From an uncultured Ruminococcus sp. (GTDB taxonomy: Bacteria > Bacillota > Clostridia > Oscillospirales > CAG-272), in the NCBI GenBank assembly GCA_902782445.1, contig CACZNC010000006.1:1-64000 (forward strand): DNA of 64,000 bases, in the 5' to 3' direction. Position 1 is the first letter of the stretch; each line of letters begins with the position of its first letter. The translations under genes were made by a program, and so were the position numbers. Below the pieces are notes generated by a model that was not told where the DNA came from, did not search any database, and worked only from the letters and a program-made list of their open reading frames with translations. Of the stretch, positions 26,409 to 35,943 are shown piece after piece.

Positions 26409-28154
26409 ATGGCTATGGTTAATGTGAAAATCAACGGCGCGGATTATTCCGTTCCGTCCGACGTCACCGTACTGGAAGCTTGTCGGTATGCGAACATCGA
26501 TATCCCGACGCTTTGCTACCTGAAGGACGTCAATCAGATCGGCGCGTGCCGTCTCTGTCTCGTCGAAGTCAAGGGCGCCCGCGGAATGGTCGCCGCCTGC
26601 GTGTACCCCGTGAACGAGGGCATGGAGATCACCACCAACTCCCCGAAGATCCGTCAGATCCGCAAGACGAACCTGGAGCTGGTCCTCTCCGCCCACGAAA
26701 AGAAGTGCCTCTCCTGCATCCGCTCCACCACCTGCGAACTCCAGAAGCTCGCCCAGGAGTACAAGTGCGAAGAGACGAAGTTCTGCTACTCCCCGAAGGA
26801 GAATCTGGAACCCATCGACGCTTCCTCCCCCTCCATCATCCGCGACAACAACAAGTGCATCCTCTGCCGCCGCTGCGTCGCCGCCTGCGAGAAGCTCCAG
26901 GGCATCTCCGCGATCCGCGTGGTGAACCGCGGCTACGACTCCAAGGTTGCGACGATGTTCGAGAAGCCTCTCGCCGAGACCTCCTGCATCAACTGCGGCC
27001 AGTGCATCGTGGCCTGCCCGGTCGGCGCCCTCTATGAGAAGGACGACACCCAGAAGATCCTCGACGCCATCGCCGATCCCACCAAGCACGTGGCGATCTG
27101 CACGGCTCCCTCCGTCCGCGCCACCATCGGCGAATGTTTCGGCTACGAGCCCGGCACCGACTGCGAAGGCAAGATGGTCGCCGCCCTCAAGAAGCTGGGC
27201 TTCGACGGCGTGTACGACATGAACTTCACGGCGGACCTCACCATCATGGAAGAGGCCTACGAGTTCATCGACAGAGTCAAGAACGGCGGCAAGCTGCCTC
27301 TCATGACCTCCTGCTCGCCCGGATGGGTCAAGTACTGCGAGCACTACTTCCCGGAGATGATCGACAATCTCTCCACCTGCAAGTCTCCTCAGCAGATGTT
27401 CGGCGCGGTCTACAAGACCTATTTCGCCGAGAAGATGGGGCTCGATCCCAAGGATATCGTCTTCGTCTCCGCGATCCCCTGCACCGCGAAGAAGTTCGAA
27501 GTGGGCCGCGAAGGTCAGGACGTGAACGGAATGCCCGGCGTCGACATCGCTGTCACCACCCGTGAGCTCGGCCGCATGATCAACCAGGCCGGCATCGACT
27601 TCAAGGCCCTCGCGGACGAGAAGTTCGACCAGCCCATCGACATCGGTTCCGGCGCGGGCGCGATCTTCGGAGCCACCGGCGGCGTTATGGAAGCTGCTCT
27701 CCGCACCGCGGCCGAAGTCCTCACCGGCAAGCCCCTCGAAAAGATCGACTTTGAAGAAGTCCGCGGCACCGAAGGCCTCAAGTTCGCCACCTACAAGATC
27801 GGCGATCTGGAAGTCAAGGTCGCGGTCTGCTCCGGCGCGGCGAACGCGAAGAAGCTGCTCCGCGGCGTTCAGGACGGCACCTACGACGTGCAGTTCATCG
27901 AAGTCATGGCCTGCCCCGGCGGATGCGTCAACGGCGGCGGTCAGCCCACCCAGCCCGCGGAAGTGCGGAACAAGGTCGACCTCAAGAAGGTCCGCGCGGC
28001 CGTTCTCTACGACGCCGACGCGAAGAAGCTGGAGTACCGCAAGTCCCACGAGAACCCGCTCATCAAGAAGATCTACGAGGAATTCCTCGGCGAGCCGAAC
28101 TCCCACAAGGCTCACGAACTCCTTCACACGCACTATGTGAAGAGAGGTCTCTGA
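26409..28154 (+). CDS. hydA: [FeFe]-hydrogenase catalytic subunit HydA
   Basis: 581 residues. N-terminal [2Fe-2S] site C36/C47/C50/C64, His-ligated [4Fe-4S] H96/C100/C103/C109, two ferredoxin motifs (C150-C160 and C193-C203), then the H-cluster domain. L2 is IPCTAKKFE (C358) and L3 is VMACPGGCVNGGG (C502, C506). L1 reads TSCSPGW (300-306) where the textbook form is TSCCPxW; by spacing, Ser303 aligns with the ligand cysteine C300 of Clostridium pasteurianum CpI. Such TSCSP variants are, as far as I recall, not rare in NAD-linked enzymes. A strong terminator follows. Maturation genes hydEFG are not in this window. Confidence 0.96.
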   Translation: MAMVNVKINGADYSVPSDVTVLEACRYANIDIPTLCYLKDVNQIGACRLCLVEVKGARGMVAACVYPVNEGMEITTNSPKIRQIRKTNLELVLSAHEKKCLSCIRSTTCELQKLAQEYKCEETKFCYSPKENLEPIDASSPSIIRDNNKCILCRRCVAACEKLQGISAIRVVNRGYDSKVATMFEKPLAETSCINCGQCIVACPVGALYEKDDTQKILDAIADPTKHVAICTAPSVRATIGECFGYEPGTDCEGKMVAALKKLGFDGVYDMNFTADLTIMEEAYEFIDRVKNGGKLPLMTSCSPGWVKYCEHYFPEMIDNLSTCKSPQQMFGAVYKTYFAEKMGLDPKDIVFVSAIPCTAKKFEVGREGQDVNGMPGVDIAVTTRELGRMINQAGIDFKALADEKFDQPIDIGSGAGAIFGATGGVMEAALRTAAEVLTGKPLEKIDFEEVRGTEGLKFATYKIGDLEVKVAVCSGAANAKKLLRGVQDGTYDVQFIEVMACPGGCVNGGGQPTQPAEVRNKVDLKKVRAAVLYDADAKKLEYRKSHENPLIKKIYEEFLGEPNSHKAHELLHTHYVKRGL

Positions 28155-28177
28155 TCTCAGATCCGTTTGATCCATGG

Positions 28178-28210
28178 ACCCGGAGGAGAGAAAATCTCCC
28201 CCGGGTTTTT
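28178..28210 (+). terminator. Intrinsic terminator of the hydrogenase operon
   Basis: ACCCGGAGGAGA pairs with TCTCCCCCGGGT around a short A-rich loop and is followed by TTTTT. It lies 24 bp after the hydA stop. Confidence 0.85.
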
Positions 28211-28254
28211 GAATTTGCCTGGGTATTGAGAGAGGCGGAAACGGAATGGAGTGC

Positions 28255-28526
28255 AGTGGGAGATTTATGTTTTTTGTATGGGAGCGCTCCGCTGGAATTC
28301 GGGGGACGCGCGGTCGTTTGGCTGGAGAGTGGAGCGATCTTCGCGGGTTTTTGCAGATTCAGAAATGACGAGCGGAACATGGAGACAACCGCGCTTGATC
28401 GCCGGTCGTGCGGTTGAAACATGCGCAGGACAAGTCCTGCGGCCTCCGGCGGAGATTCAGGCGCGCATTCGGCGTTGTCGCGTTTTCGGGTGTCGGGATC
28501 TGAAAGTCTGTCCTCGCGCGGATCAA
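28255..28526 (+). repeat. Island repeat, copy 4 (forward)
   Basis: Longer than copy 1 at its left end; it starts with TTTTTTGTATGGGAGCGCT-like sequence that is also at the outer end of copy 5. The hairpin is GCAGGAC-aa-GTCCTGC. With 28801-29090 it forms an inverted pair around two parS-like motifs and the second MITE-like unit. Confidence 0.8.
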
Positions 28527-28547
28527 GAGAATCAAGGGGGGCGGTAA

Positions 28548-28563
28548 TGTTTTACGTGAAACG
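28548..28563. promoter_or_regulatory. parS-like motif, 2 mismatches
   Basis: TGTTTTACGTGAAACG differs from the parS consensus at positions 6 and 16. The CG centre of the palindrome is retained. Located just after copy 4 of the island repeat. Confidence 0.45.
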
Positions 28564-28580
28564 ATTTCTTTTTCTGCCAG

Positions 28581-28596
28581 TGTTTCGTGTGAAACG
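28581..28596. promoter_or_regulatory. Degenerate parS-like motif, 3 mismatches
   Basis: TGTTTCGTGTGAAACG. It occupies the same relative place as the motif at 3112 in island 1, so it is probably a decayed relative. Binding by ParB is doubtful. Confidence 0.3.
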
Positions 28597-28648
28597 ATTC
28601 TGCTACTCCGTCAGACAGGCCGCCGCACGTTCCATTTCGCCTTCACGG

Positions 28649-28742
28649 TGTCATTCTGAACGAAGTGAAGAATCTCCCAACATCAAGGCTAACCCATCCT
28701 CCACGTGCGGAGATTCTTCGTCGCAGGCTCCTCAGAATGACA
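28649..28742. repeat. MITE-like unit with TGTCATTCTGA ends, copy 2
   Basis: 94 bp, same perfect 11-bp ends as 3184-3360, with inner words GAAGAATCTCC and GGAGATTCTTC. The flanking sequence also matches island 1 (CAGACAGGCCGCCGCACGT on the left), so the whole island was duplicated, not the MITE alone. Confidence 0.8.
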
Positions 28743-28784
28743 ACGAGAAGCGGAACGCGGGGGTCAGCCGTCCTGAATGAAAAA

Positions 28785-28800
28785 CTTTTCACGTGAAACA
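28785..28800. promoter_or_regulatory. parS-like motif, 2 mismatches
   Basis: CTTTTCACGTGAAACA: the right half and centre of parS are perfect and the left two bases differ. It corresponds in position to the exact site at 3404-3419 of island 1. Confidence 0.5.
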
Positions 28801-29090
28801 TTATCCCGACCGACCGCACTCTGTCCCCTTCAATGCGCGACTGAATTACCGCCGCAAGCCAGCACGACTGCGTCGGTGCGCACGACTGCGTCGGTGCGTC
28901 AGACATTGTCTGCGCATGTTTCGGCTTCACGAACACAGACCGCGCGAGGAAAACGCCATGTTCCGCTCGTCATGTCTAAATCGGCAGAAGCCCGCGAGGA
29001 CCGCCCCATTCCCCGGCTGAACGACCGCGCGTCTCCCGAATCCTTGCGAAGCGGGCGAAGCGCTCCCATACAAAAAACGTAAATCCCGCA
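28801..29090 (-). repeat. Island repeat, copy 5 (reverse)
   Basis: The reverse copy of island 2, about 290 bp. It has a local tandem duplication of CACGACTGCGTCGGTGCG (each unit itself a CGAC/GTCG hairpin) that other copies lack. The main hairpin is CAGAC-att-GTCTG. The gap 28211-29160 otherwise contains no supported gene. Confidence 0.8.
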
Positions 29091-29160
29091 CGGCACAAGC
29101 CCAGACACGGACAAACACCCACTCTTCTTTGAATTTTCGGTAAATATCGGCGAAAGGTTC

Positions 29161-29189
29161 TTGACAAGCGGAGCCGGCGGGGGTATAAT
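29161..29189 (+). promoter_or_regulatory. Sigma-A promoter of the beta-helix lipoprotein gene
   Basis: TTGACA at 29161-29166 and TATAAT at 29184-29189, spacer 17 bp, both perfect. The leader is about 75 nt and contains the hairpin CCCC-gcctcc-GGGG just before the favoured start codon. Confidence 0.9.
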
Positions 29190-29272
29190 CGTTCTATATG
29201 GAACGACATATTTGGTCATCGTGACCGCCAAGAAAGGATATGCCCCGCCTCCGGGGTTCAAACCAAACCGAC

Positions 29273-30223
29273 ATGAAGAAAACGCTTGCTCTCCTCCTCG
29301 CCGCGCTGACCGTGGCAGCTTCCGCGCTCTTCTCCTCCTGCTCGACCGGGACGGGCGACGACGGAACGACCGCCGGCGCCGCGCTGGAAAAGAAATCCAC
29401 CGAAATCGTCCTGAACGGCTCCACCGCGACGTGCGATTCCTCCTCGGTCTACATCGGGGAAGACGGCAAGATCACGGTTTCCTCCGCGGGGACCTATCTC
29501 GTCACCGGCACCCTTGACAACGGATCCATCTACGTGGACTGCGTCGACGCCGGGGTCATCACCCTCGTGCTGAAGGACGCCCACATCACCAACGACGACG
29601 GCGCGTGCATCCACATCAAGAAGGCGCAGGACGCGGTCGTCACGCTCTACGAGGGCACCACGAACACCCTCACGGACGGATCGGTCTACAAGTTTGACAA
29701 TCCCGAGGACACCGAACCCGACGCCGCGCTGTATTCGAAGGAAGACCTGACGATCAACGGCACCGGCACCCTCGTCGTGGACGGCAACTATTCGAACGGC
29801 ATCGTCTCGAAGGACGGGCTGAAGATCGAGAGCGGCACGATCCAGGTCGACGCGGCCCGCCACGGTATCAAGGGCAAGGACTACCTCGTGATCAACGGCG
29901 GCACGATCACCGTCAACTCCCTCCGCGACGGCATCAAGTCCACAAACTACGACAACGAGACGGTGGGCTACATCCAGATCAACGGCGGCACCGTCAACGT
30001 GATGTGCGAGGACGAAGCGGTCCAGGCCGTCACATCGATCAGCTTCAACGGCGGTCAGGTCAGCCTCGGCTCCACCAACAACGGTGTGAAGTGCGACGGC
30101 ACGATCAACTTCAACGGCGGCACGGTATCCATCGACGTGGAGGACAATGCTCTGAACGCATTTGTCATCAACAAGAAGGAAGCCTGCACTGTGACCATCA
30201 GCGGCGCGCCTTACAACGGCTGA
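29273..30223 (+). CDS. Carbohydrate-binding beta-helix lipoprotein (DUF4353-like)
   Basis: 316 residues beginning with a lipoprotein signal peptide, MKKTLALLLAALTVAASALF then SSC. The rest is made of repeated short strands with the Asn/Gly ladder of a parallel beta-helix (for example LTINGTGTLVVDGNYSNG, INGGTITVNSLRDGIKS). From memory it belongs to DUF4353, where the C. thermocellum protein Cthe_2159 binds cellulose and pectic sugars. It should be lipid-anchored outside the cell. An earlier ATG at 29240 has AAAGGA only two bases upstream and would give MPRLRGSNQTD before the signal; a hairpin separates the two starts. Confidence 0.82.
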   Translation: MKKTLALLLAALTVAASALFSSCSTGTGDDGTTAGAALEKKSTEIVLNGSTATCDSSSVYIGEDGKITVSSAGTYLVTGTLDNGSIYVDCVDAGVITLVLKDAHITNDDGACIHIKKAQDAVVTLYEGTTNTLTDGSVYKFDNPEDTEPDAALYSKEDLTINGTGTLVVDGNYSNGIVSKDGLKIESGTIQVDAARHGIKGKDYLVINGGTITVNSLRDGIKSTNYDNETVGYIQINGGTVNVMCEDEAVQAVTSISFNGGQVSLGSTNNGVKCDGTINFNGGTVSIDVEDNALNAFVINKKEACTVTISGAPYNG

Positions 30224-30258
30224 GACAATCTGATAGTGATTTCACGCTAACCCATGTC

Positions 30259-30442
30259 AAAGTTTTCGTCCACCTTTTTCAAAATGGTGGCCGGGGATGC
30301 ACAGCTCCCCTGGTGTCGGGACAGCGTCCTGACCCGAAGTCCGCAGACTTCGGAACACCCATGACTTCCAGAGAGTTCCTCTTTTGGTTCTCGTGTTCAA
30401 TTTATTGAACCGGCTCCTCGATAAAGGAGAAAAGAACGGCTG
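30259..30442 (-). repeat. Hairpin-array repeat, copy D (reverse)
   Basis: On the - strand it matches copy C nearly base for base but has an extra hairpin, GGGGA-gctgtgca-TCCCC, shared with copy A. Last stem is CCACC-attttgaaaaa-GGTGG. It lies just after the beta-helix lipoprotein. From its end to the groES promoter (30443-30634) I see only a lone CIRCE half-site. Confidence 0.85.
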
Positions 30443-30634
30443 GAATCTTAGATTAACATGATTCAGACGGAAACAGTATAAAATAAACGGGGAAGGGGTT
30501 TCGGACTCCTTCCTCATTTTTTGCGTCCAACCGATGTCAAGCAGTCCGGGAACCGGGCCCTTTGATTTAGCACTCTCCTCCCCGATCTGCGCAAAAAGCG
30601 GTTGTGAATAAATTGTAAACTCTTCCGAAAACCC

Positions 30635-30702
30635 TTGATTTTTCCACCGGGTGAGCGTACAATAGGGACACGAGGTTAGCAGTCAGATAATTTGAGTGCT
30701 AA
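30635..30702 (+). promoter_or_regulatory. groESL promoter with CIRCE operator
   Basis: TTGATT (30635-30640) and TACAAT (30658-30663) are 17 bp apart. CIRCE lies at 30676-30702: TTAGCAGTC, nine bases, GAGTGCTAA; the left arm has one mismatch from TTAGCACTC. HrcA binding here should repress groESL until heat or protein stress. A perfect but unpaired left half-site, TTAGCACTC, is at 30567-30575. Confidence 0.9.
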
Positions 30703-30718
30703 ACCGCGAAAATCATAA

Positions 30719-31039
<321 letters not shown>

Positions 31040-31053
31040 TTCACCGAAATTAA

Positions 31054-32706
<1,653 letters not shown>

Positions 32707-32721
32707 TCCCCGAAAAATCAG

Positions 32722-32757
32722 GAAGGGAGGAATCCGAAAGGGTCCCTCCCCTTTTTC
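32722..32757 (+). terminator. Intrinsic terminator after groEL
   Basis: GGGAGG pairs with CCTCCC over a 14-nt loop and a CTTTTTC run follows, about 17 bp past the groEL stop. Confidence 0.75.
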
Positions 32758-32798
32758 GTAAAGAGACCGCTTTCCGTCATGGGACGGCACGGAAAATC

Positions 32799-32827
32799 GG
32801 GACAGGCCCCGCGAAAAGGAGTATGAT
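32799..32827 (+). promoter_or_regulatory. Probable promoter of the AraC/GyrI regulator gene
   Basis: GGGACA and TATGAT separated by 17 bp. The -35 is weak at its first two bases. Start codon follows at 32864. Confidence 0.5.
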
Positions 32828-32863
32828 AAAGGCACGACGGGCAGAGGAACGGGAGGGAAGGCC

Positions 32864-33784
32864 GTGAACTGGATCGAAGGGATCATGCGCTCCATCGACT
32901 ACGTGGAGGACCACCTCGCGGACGAAATCGACTACGCGGAAGCCGCAGCGCGGAGCTATTCGTCGCCGTACCATTTTCAGAGGGTGTTTTCGATCCTCTG
33001 CGGCTGCACCCTCGGCGAGTATATCCGGTGCCGGAGGCTGACGCTGGCCGGCGCGGAGCTCGCGGGAGGGGACGCGAAGGTGATCGACGTCGCGCTGAAA
33101 TACGGCTACGATTCCCCGGACAGTTTTGCGAAGGCCTTCCAGAAATTCCACGGCATCACCCCCTCCGAAGCGCGCCGGAAGGGGAGCATGCTGAGATCCT
33201 ATTCCCGCCTGTCGGTCAAAATCTCTTTGGAAGGCGGAAACATCATGGATTACAGGATCGAAAACAAAGAAGCGTTCCGGCTGCTCGGATTCAAAAGACG
33301 CTTTTCCGGGACGCCCGGCGAACCCCCCGAGACCCGCGTGAAAAAGGAAGCGGATTTCTTCACCTCCACGCGGTGCGGACAGTTTTTGCTGGCGGGCATG
33401 GCAAAGGACTCGGATACCCAGTACGGCATTCTCGGCAATTTCGGGGAGGACGGCTACGATTTCTGGATCGCCGGAAAGGTGCCGGAGGATCTGATCGACG
33501 TATATCGGAAACCGGAATATGTCGGAGATCAAATCGCGGATCTGCTCGGCCTGGAACCGGTCGAAATCCCGGCGGGGCTCTGGCTGGTCTGCGAGACCGA
33601 ACGGTGTCAGTACCCCACGGACAAATTCCTCTTCCTCCGTCAGGAAGCTGTGTCAAACTGGCTCCCCGATTCGGGATATGAACTGCGGGAGGGCCCGGAG
33701 ATCGAGGTCGCGCACTGGTATGACGACGACCGGTATCTGGAACGCTACATCGAAATCTGGCTCCCGATCCGGAAGAAGGAATGA
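32864..33784 (+). CDS. AraC-family regulator with GyrI-like effector domain
   Basis: 306 residues. The N-terminal third is a pair of HTH motifs of the AraC/XylS type (for example YHFQRVFSILCGCTLGEYIR and IDVALKYGYDSPDSFAKAF). The C-terminal part (about 125-306) is a GyrI-like small-molecule binding domain, as in Rob/BmrR-type regulators. It starts with GTG after GGGAGG. The target genes are not visible; it is monocistronic, facing the ArsR operon tail to tail. Confidence 0.88.
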   Translation: MNWIEGIMRSIDYVEDHLADEIDYAEAAARSYSSPYHFQRVFSILCGCTLGEYIRCRRLTLAGAELAGGDAKVIDVALKYGYDSPDSFAKAFQKFHGITPSEARRKGSMLRSYSRLSVKISLEGGNIMDYRIENKEAFRLLGFKRRFSGTPGEPPETRVKKEADFFTSTRCGQFLLAGMAKDSDTQYGILGNFGEDGYDFWIAGKVPEDLIDVYRKPEYVGDQIADLLGLEPVEIPAGLWLVCETERCQYPTDKFLFLRQEAVSNWLPDSGYELREGPEIEVAHWYDDDRYLERYIEIWLPIRKKE

Positions 33785-33815
33785 AAAAAGGGAAGGACCT
33801 GATGCAAAAACCGCG

Positions 33816-34394
33816 TCAGGTCCCTTTTCCCGCGTCCCCGTCCGTCACCCGGTACAGATCCGCCCCGCCGTCGGGGTTTTTGCGCCGCGCGAGCATCCCG
33901 AAGGCGATCATTTCCCGGCGGACAAAGCAGTAGTCCGGGACGGAGATCTCCTCCAGCAGGGCGTCGAGCTCCTTTTCCCCGTATTCCCGACCCGGGTCGA
34001 GGAAGCGCAGAAGATGCCGGAGCACGATCTCCCGCTTTTTCCGCTGGGAGGGCATTTTCGAGAGCTTCCCGTTTTCGAAGAACGCCGCGAGCACCTCCTC
34101 CCTGTACCGCGTGTCGTCGTCCGGCTGGGGGACCGTTCCGACAAGCGAGGCGAGGGTCGCGCCGAAGACCTCCCGGTTCGCGGAATAGATCCGGTAAAAC
34201 TGCGTCCGGCTGCAGGTCACGAGTCCCGCGGATTCCAGCTTTTTGAGGTGGAAGCTCACCGTCGCCGAGGTCAGGCCGAGCCTCGACGCCAGAAGCTCCA
34301 CGTAGGAATCCTCCGTGAGCAGGATGCGCAGGATCGCAAGCCGGGATTCGTCCCCGAGGGCCTTGAAGACCGCGAGCGCGCTTGTGTCCGCCAT
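33816..34394 (-). CDS. ArsR-type HTH regulator with DUF2087 domain
   Basis: 192 residues. Winged-helix DNA-binding domain at about 1-80 (LASRLGLTSATVSFHLKKLE is the recognition region); the C-terminal RKKREIVLRHLLRFL...YGEKELDALL segment matches DUF2087, which often follows ArsR domains. No metal-binding CxC is present in the HTH, so a metal inducer is unlikely. It begins 1 bp after the stop of 34396-34977 and shares that gene's promoter. Confidence 0.85.
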   Translation of the reverse strand: MADTSALAVFKALGDESRLAILRILLTEDSYVELLASRLGLTSATVSFHLKKLESAGLVTCSRTQFYRIYSANREVFGATLASLVGTVPQPDDDTRYREEVLAAFFENGKLSKMPSQRKKREIVLRHLLRFLDPGREYGEKELDALLEEISVPDYCFVRREMIAFGMLARRKNPDGGADLYRVTDGDAGKGT

Positions 34395-34395
34395 C

Positions 34396-34977
34396 TCAGC
34401 CCTCCTCCTCCTGTACGTTCTCCCGCCACGGCTCGTCCTCGTAGGTCCAGCGTTCGAAGGGATAGGTCCCGTTCTCCCTCCACCATGCGAGCCATTCTCT
34501 GAGGACGGCGTACAGCGTTCCGAGTACGATCCGGCTCTCGAAGACCTGCTCCGCGTTCCCGGAATCGACCCCGGCGCGCAGCTTTGCGAGATGCTGGTCG
34601 ATGAACGCCTGATGGAGGAATGCGGTCGATCCTGCGAACTGTGCCCACGCGCTCTTTTCGTCCTCCGTCAGCGCGGCGTATTCCGGCCCGTCGGGTTCCG
34701 GAATGCCGAACCGCCGCAGCATGTTCTTCCGGGCATGGCTCTGTTCTTTCATCGGAACGCGGTTGTAGTTGAAGCAGACGAACGTCCGCGCGAGCTTCGC
34801 CATATTCAGCTGAATGGACAGCGCGCGCTTTTCGAGCTTCTTCTCCTTCGGCGCGGATCTCAGAGCCGATTCATATTCGCCGACGTACCGCTCCGCGATG
34901 CCGCACAGGACATCCCGGGCCGCGCAGGTGACGGGGTAGGCCGCCCGGTCTTCGGGTGTGAAATTGTGATCGCTCAT
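34396..34977 (-). CDS. Hypothetical protein in ArsR operon
   Basis: 193 residues, mostly alpha-helical, with no membrane segments or motifs I recognise. It is rich in Ala, Glu and aromatic residues (LREWLAWWRENGTYPFERWTYED near the end). GGAGGTG precedes the ATG. It is the first gene of a two-gene operon with an ArsR-type regulator, driven by a perfect promoter with an inverted repeat nearby. Function unknown; probably the target or sensor partner of the regulator. Confidence 0.7.
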   Translation of the reverse strand: MSDHNFTPEDRAAYPVTCAARDVLCGIAERYVGEYESALRSAPKEKKLEKRALSIQLNMAKLARTFVCFNYNRVPMKEQSHARKNMLRRFGIPEPDGPEYAALTEDEKSAWAQFAGSTAFLHQAFIDQHLAKLRAGVDSGNAEQVFESRIVLGTLYAVLREWLAWWRENGTYPFERWTYEDEPWRENVQEEEG

Positions 34978-34999
34978 GGAATCACCTCCTGACAGTATT

Positions 35000-35051
35000 A
35001 TTATAACCGTCTAAATACTTTTTGTCAAGAGTTTTTAGATAAATATCTAAA
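35000..35051 (-). promoter_or_regulatory. Promoter and operator of the ArsR operon
   Basis: On the - strand TTGACA (35023-35028) and TATAAT (35000-35005) are spaced 17 bp. Just upstream is the palindrome TTTAGATA-aa-TATCTAAA (35034-35051), and a TATTTAGA half-site lies between -35 and -10. The arrangement fits autorepression by the ArsR-type protein. Confidence 0.8.
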
Positions 35052-35076
35052 TAATTTCCGGAAGAACCCGGAAAAG

Positions 35077-35105
35077 AAAAAAGCCCCCGTTCAGACGCGG
35101 GAGCC
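35077..35105 (-). terminator. Intrinsic terminator of the cyclo-ligase gene
   Basis: Reading the - strand, GCTCCCG and CGGGGGC pair around an 8-nt loop and are followed by TTTTTT. The left arm lies within the last codons of the gene. Confidence 0.75.
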
Positions 35106-35702
35106 GGTTTTGCAGGAGAAGATCCCCTCCTCCGTCGCCAGATAGTCCGCCGGGACGTCGTGGGGTTCCGTCGGGACCGAATCCGAGAGCAGGGCTTCAA
35201 AACAGAGGCAGAGAGTCACGGGCTTTCTGCCGGCCGCGAGAAACCGGTCGTAATATCCCCCGCCATGGCCGAGCCGTTCTCCCTTCCGCGTGACGGTGAC
35301 GCAGGGGACGAGGGCGAGGTCGATTGCACAGGGTTCCGCCGTCTCCGGGGGATTTGCCGGATCGAAAGCCGGTTCCGGGATCGAGAACAGTCCCGGGACG
35401 AGATCGGCGAGGGAGCGGATCCGCACGGCAAGCATCGCCGGGGTTCCGTCTTCCGTCCGGAGGCATTTCGGGACGTACACTGCCTTGCCCTCCGAAAGCG
35501 CGGATCCGATCAGACGGCGGGTATCCGGCTCCTTCCCCATGCTGACGTAGAGAAAGACCGACCGGGCGTTTTTCCAGAGCGCCGAGGAGAGGATCTTCTC
35601 CCCGATCTCTGCCCCGGATCTCGCGGCTTCCTCCGCCGTCACGGCTTCCAGTCTTCGCCGGACCGACGCCCGCAGTACGCGCTTTTCCTCCGCGATCCCC
35701 AT
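35091..35702 (-). CDS. 5-formyltetrahydrofolate cyclo-ligase
   Basis: Converts 5-formyl-THF to 5,10-methenyl-THF using ATP. The start MGIAEEKRVLR is preceded by GGAGGGAA; longer in-frame starts run through the promoter. 203 residues is typical. Motifs include the N-terminal KRVLRASVRRRL, and GERLGHGGGYYDRFLA near residues 150-165. It is a stand-alone gene; the other C1-folate genes in the window are at 58.9-62.4 kb. Confidence 0.93.
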   Translation of the reverse strand: MGIAEEKRVLRASVRRRLEAVTAEEAARSGAEIGEKILSSALWKNARSVFLYVSMGKEPDTRRLIGSALSEGKAVYVPKCLRTEDGTPAMLAVRIRSLADLVPGLFSIPEPAFDPANPPETAEPCAIDLALVPCVTVTRKGERLGHGGGYYDRFLAAGRKPVTLCLCFEALLSDSVPTEPHDVPADYLATEEGIFSCKTGSRV

Positions 35703-35735
35703 GCCGTATTCCCTCCGGTTTCCGCTTTTTTCTTC

Positions 35736-35765
35736 ATTATAGCACGCCGGGGGAGCGTATGTCAA
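35736..35765 (-). promoter_or_regulatory. Promoter of the cyclo-ligase gene
   Basis: TTGACA (35760-35765) and TATAAT (35736-35741) on the - strand, spacer 18 bp. Confidence 0.8.
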
Positions 35766-35869
35766 GGCGGCCCCTCGGTGCTTCTGTCCAGTTTCGCCCT
35801 CTCCGTTCTCCCCTCCGCTGTGAAGATTCACGATTTTCATCCGCCGGGGGTTTTGTTTCCCGAAACCAC

Positions 35870-35905
35870 TTGACAGGGAGGGGGAAAACGCGTATAATTA
35901 TGCAT
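35870..35905 (+). promoter_or_regulatory. Promoter of argCJBD with possible ARG box
   Basis: TTGACA (35870-35875) and TATAAT (35893-35898) with 17-bp spacing. Overlapping the -10, the - strand reads TGCAT-AATT-ATACG, which matches eight of ten half-site positions of an ArgR box (TGAAT-N4-ATTCA). ArgR control is therefore likely but not certain. Confidence 0.75.
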
Positions 35906-35943
35906 ACACTCTGAAAAAGTATACCGAACGGGAGGGAGCGGAT

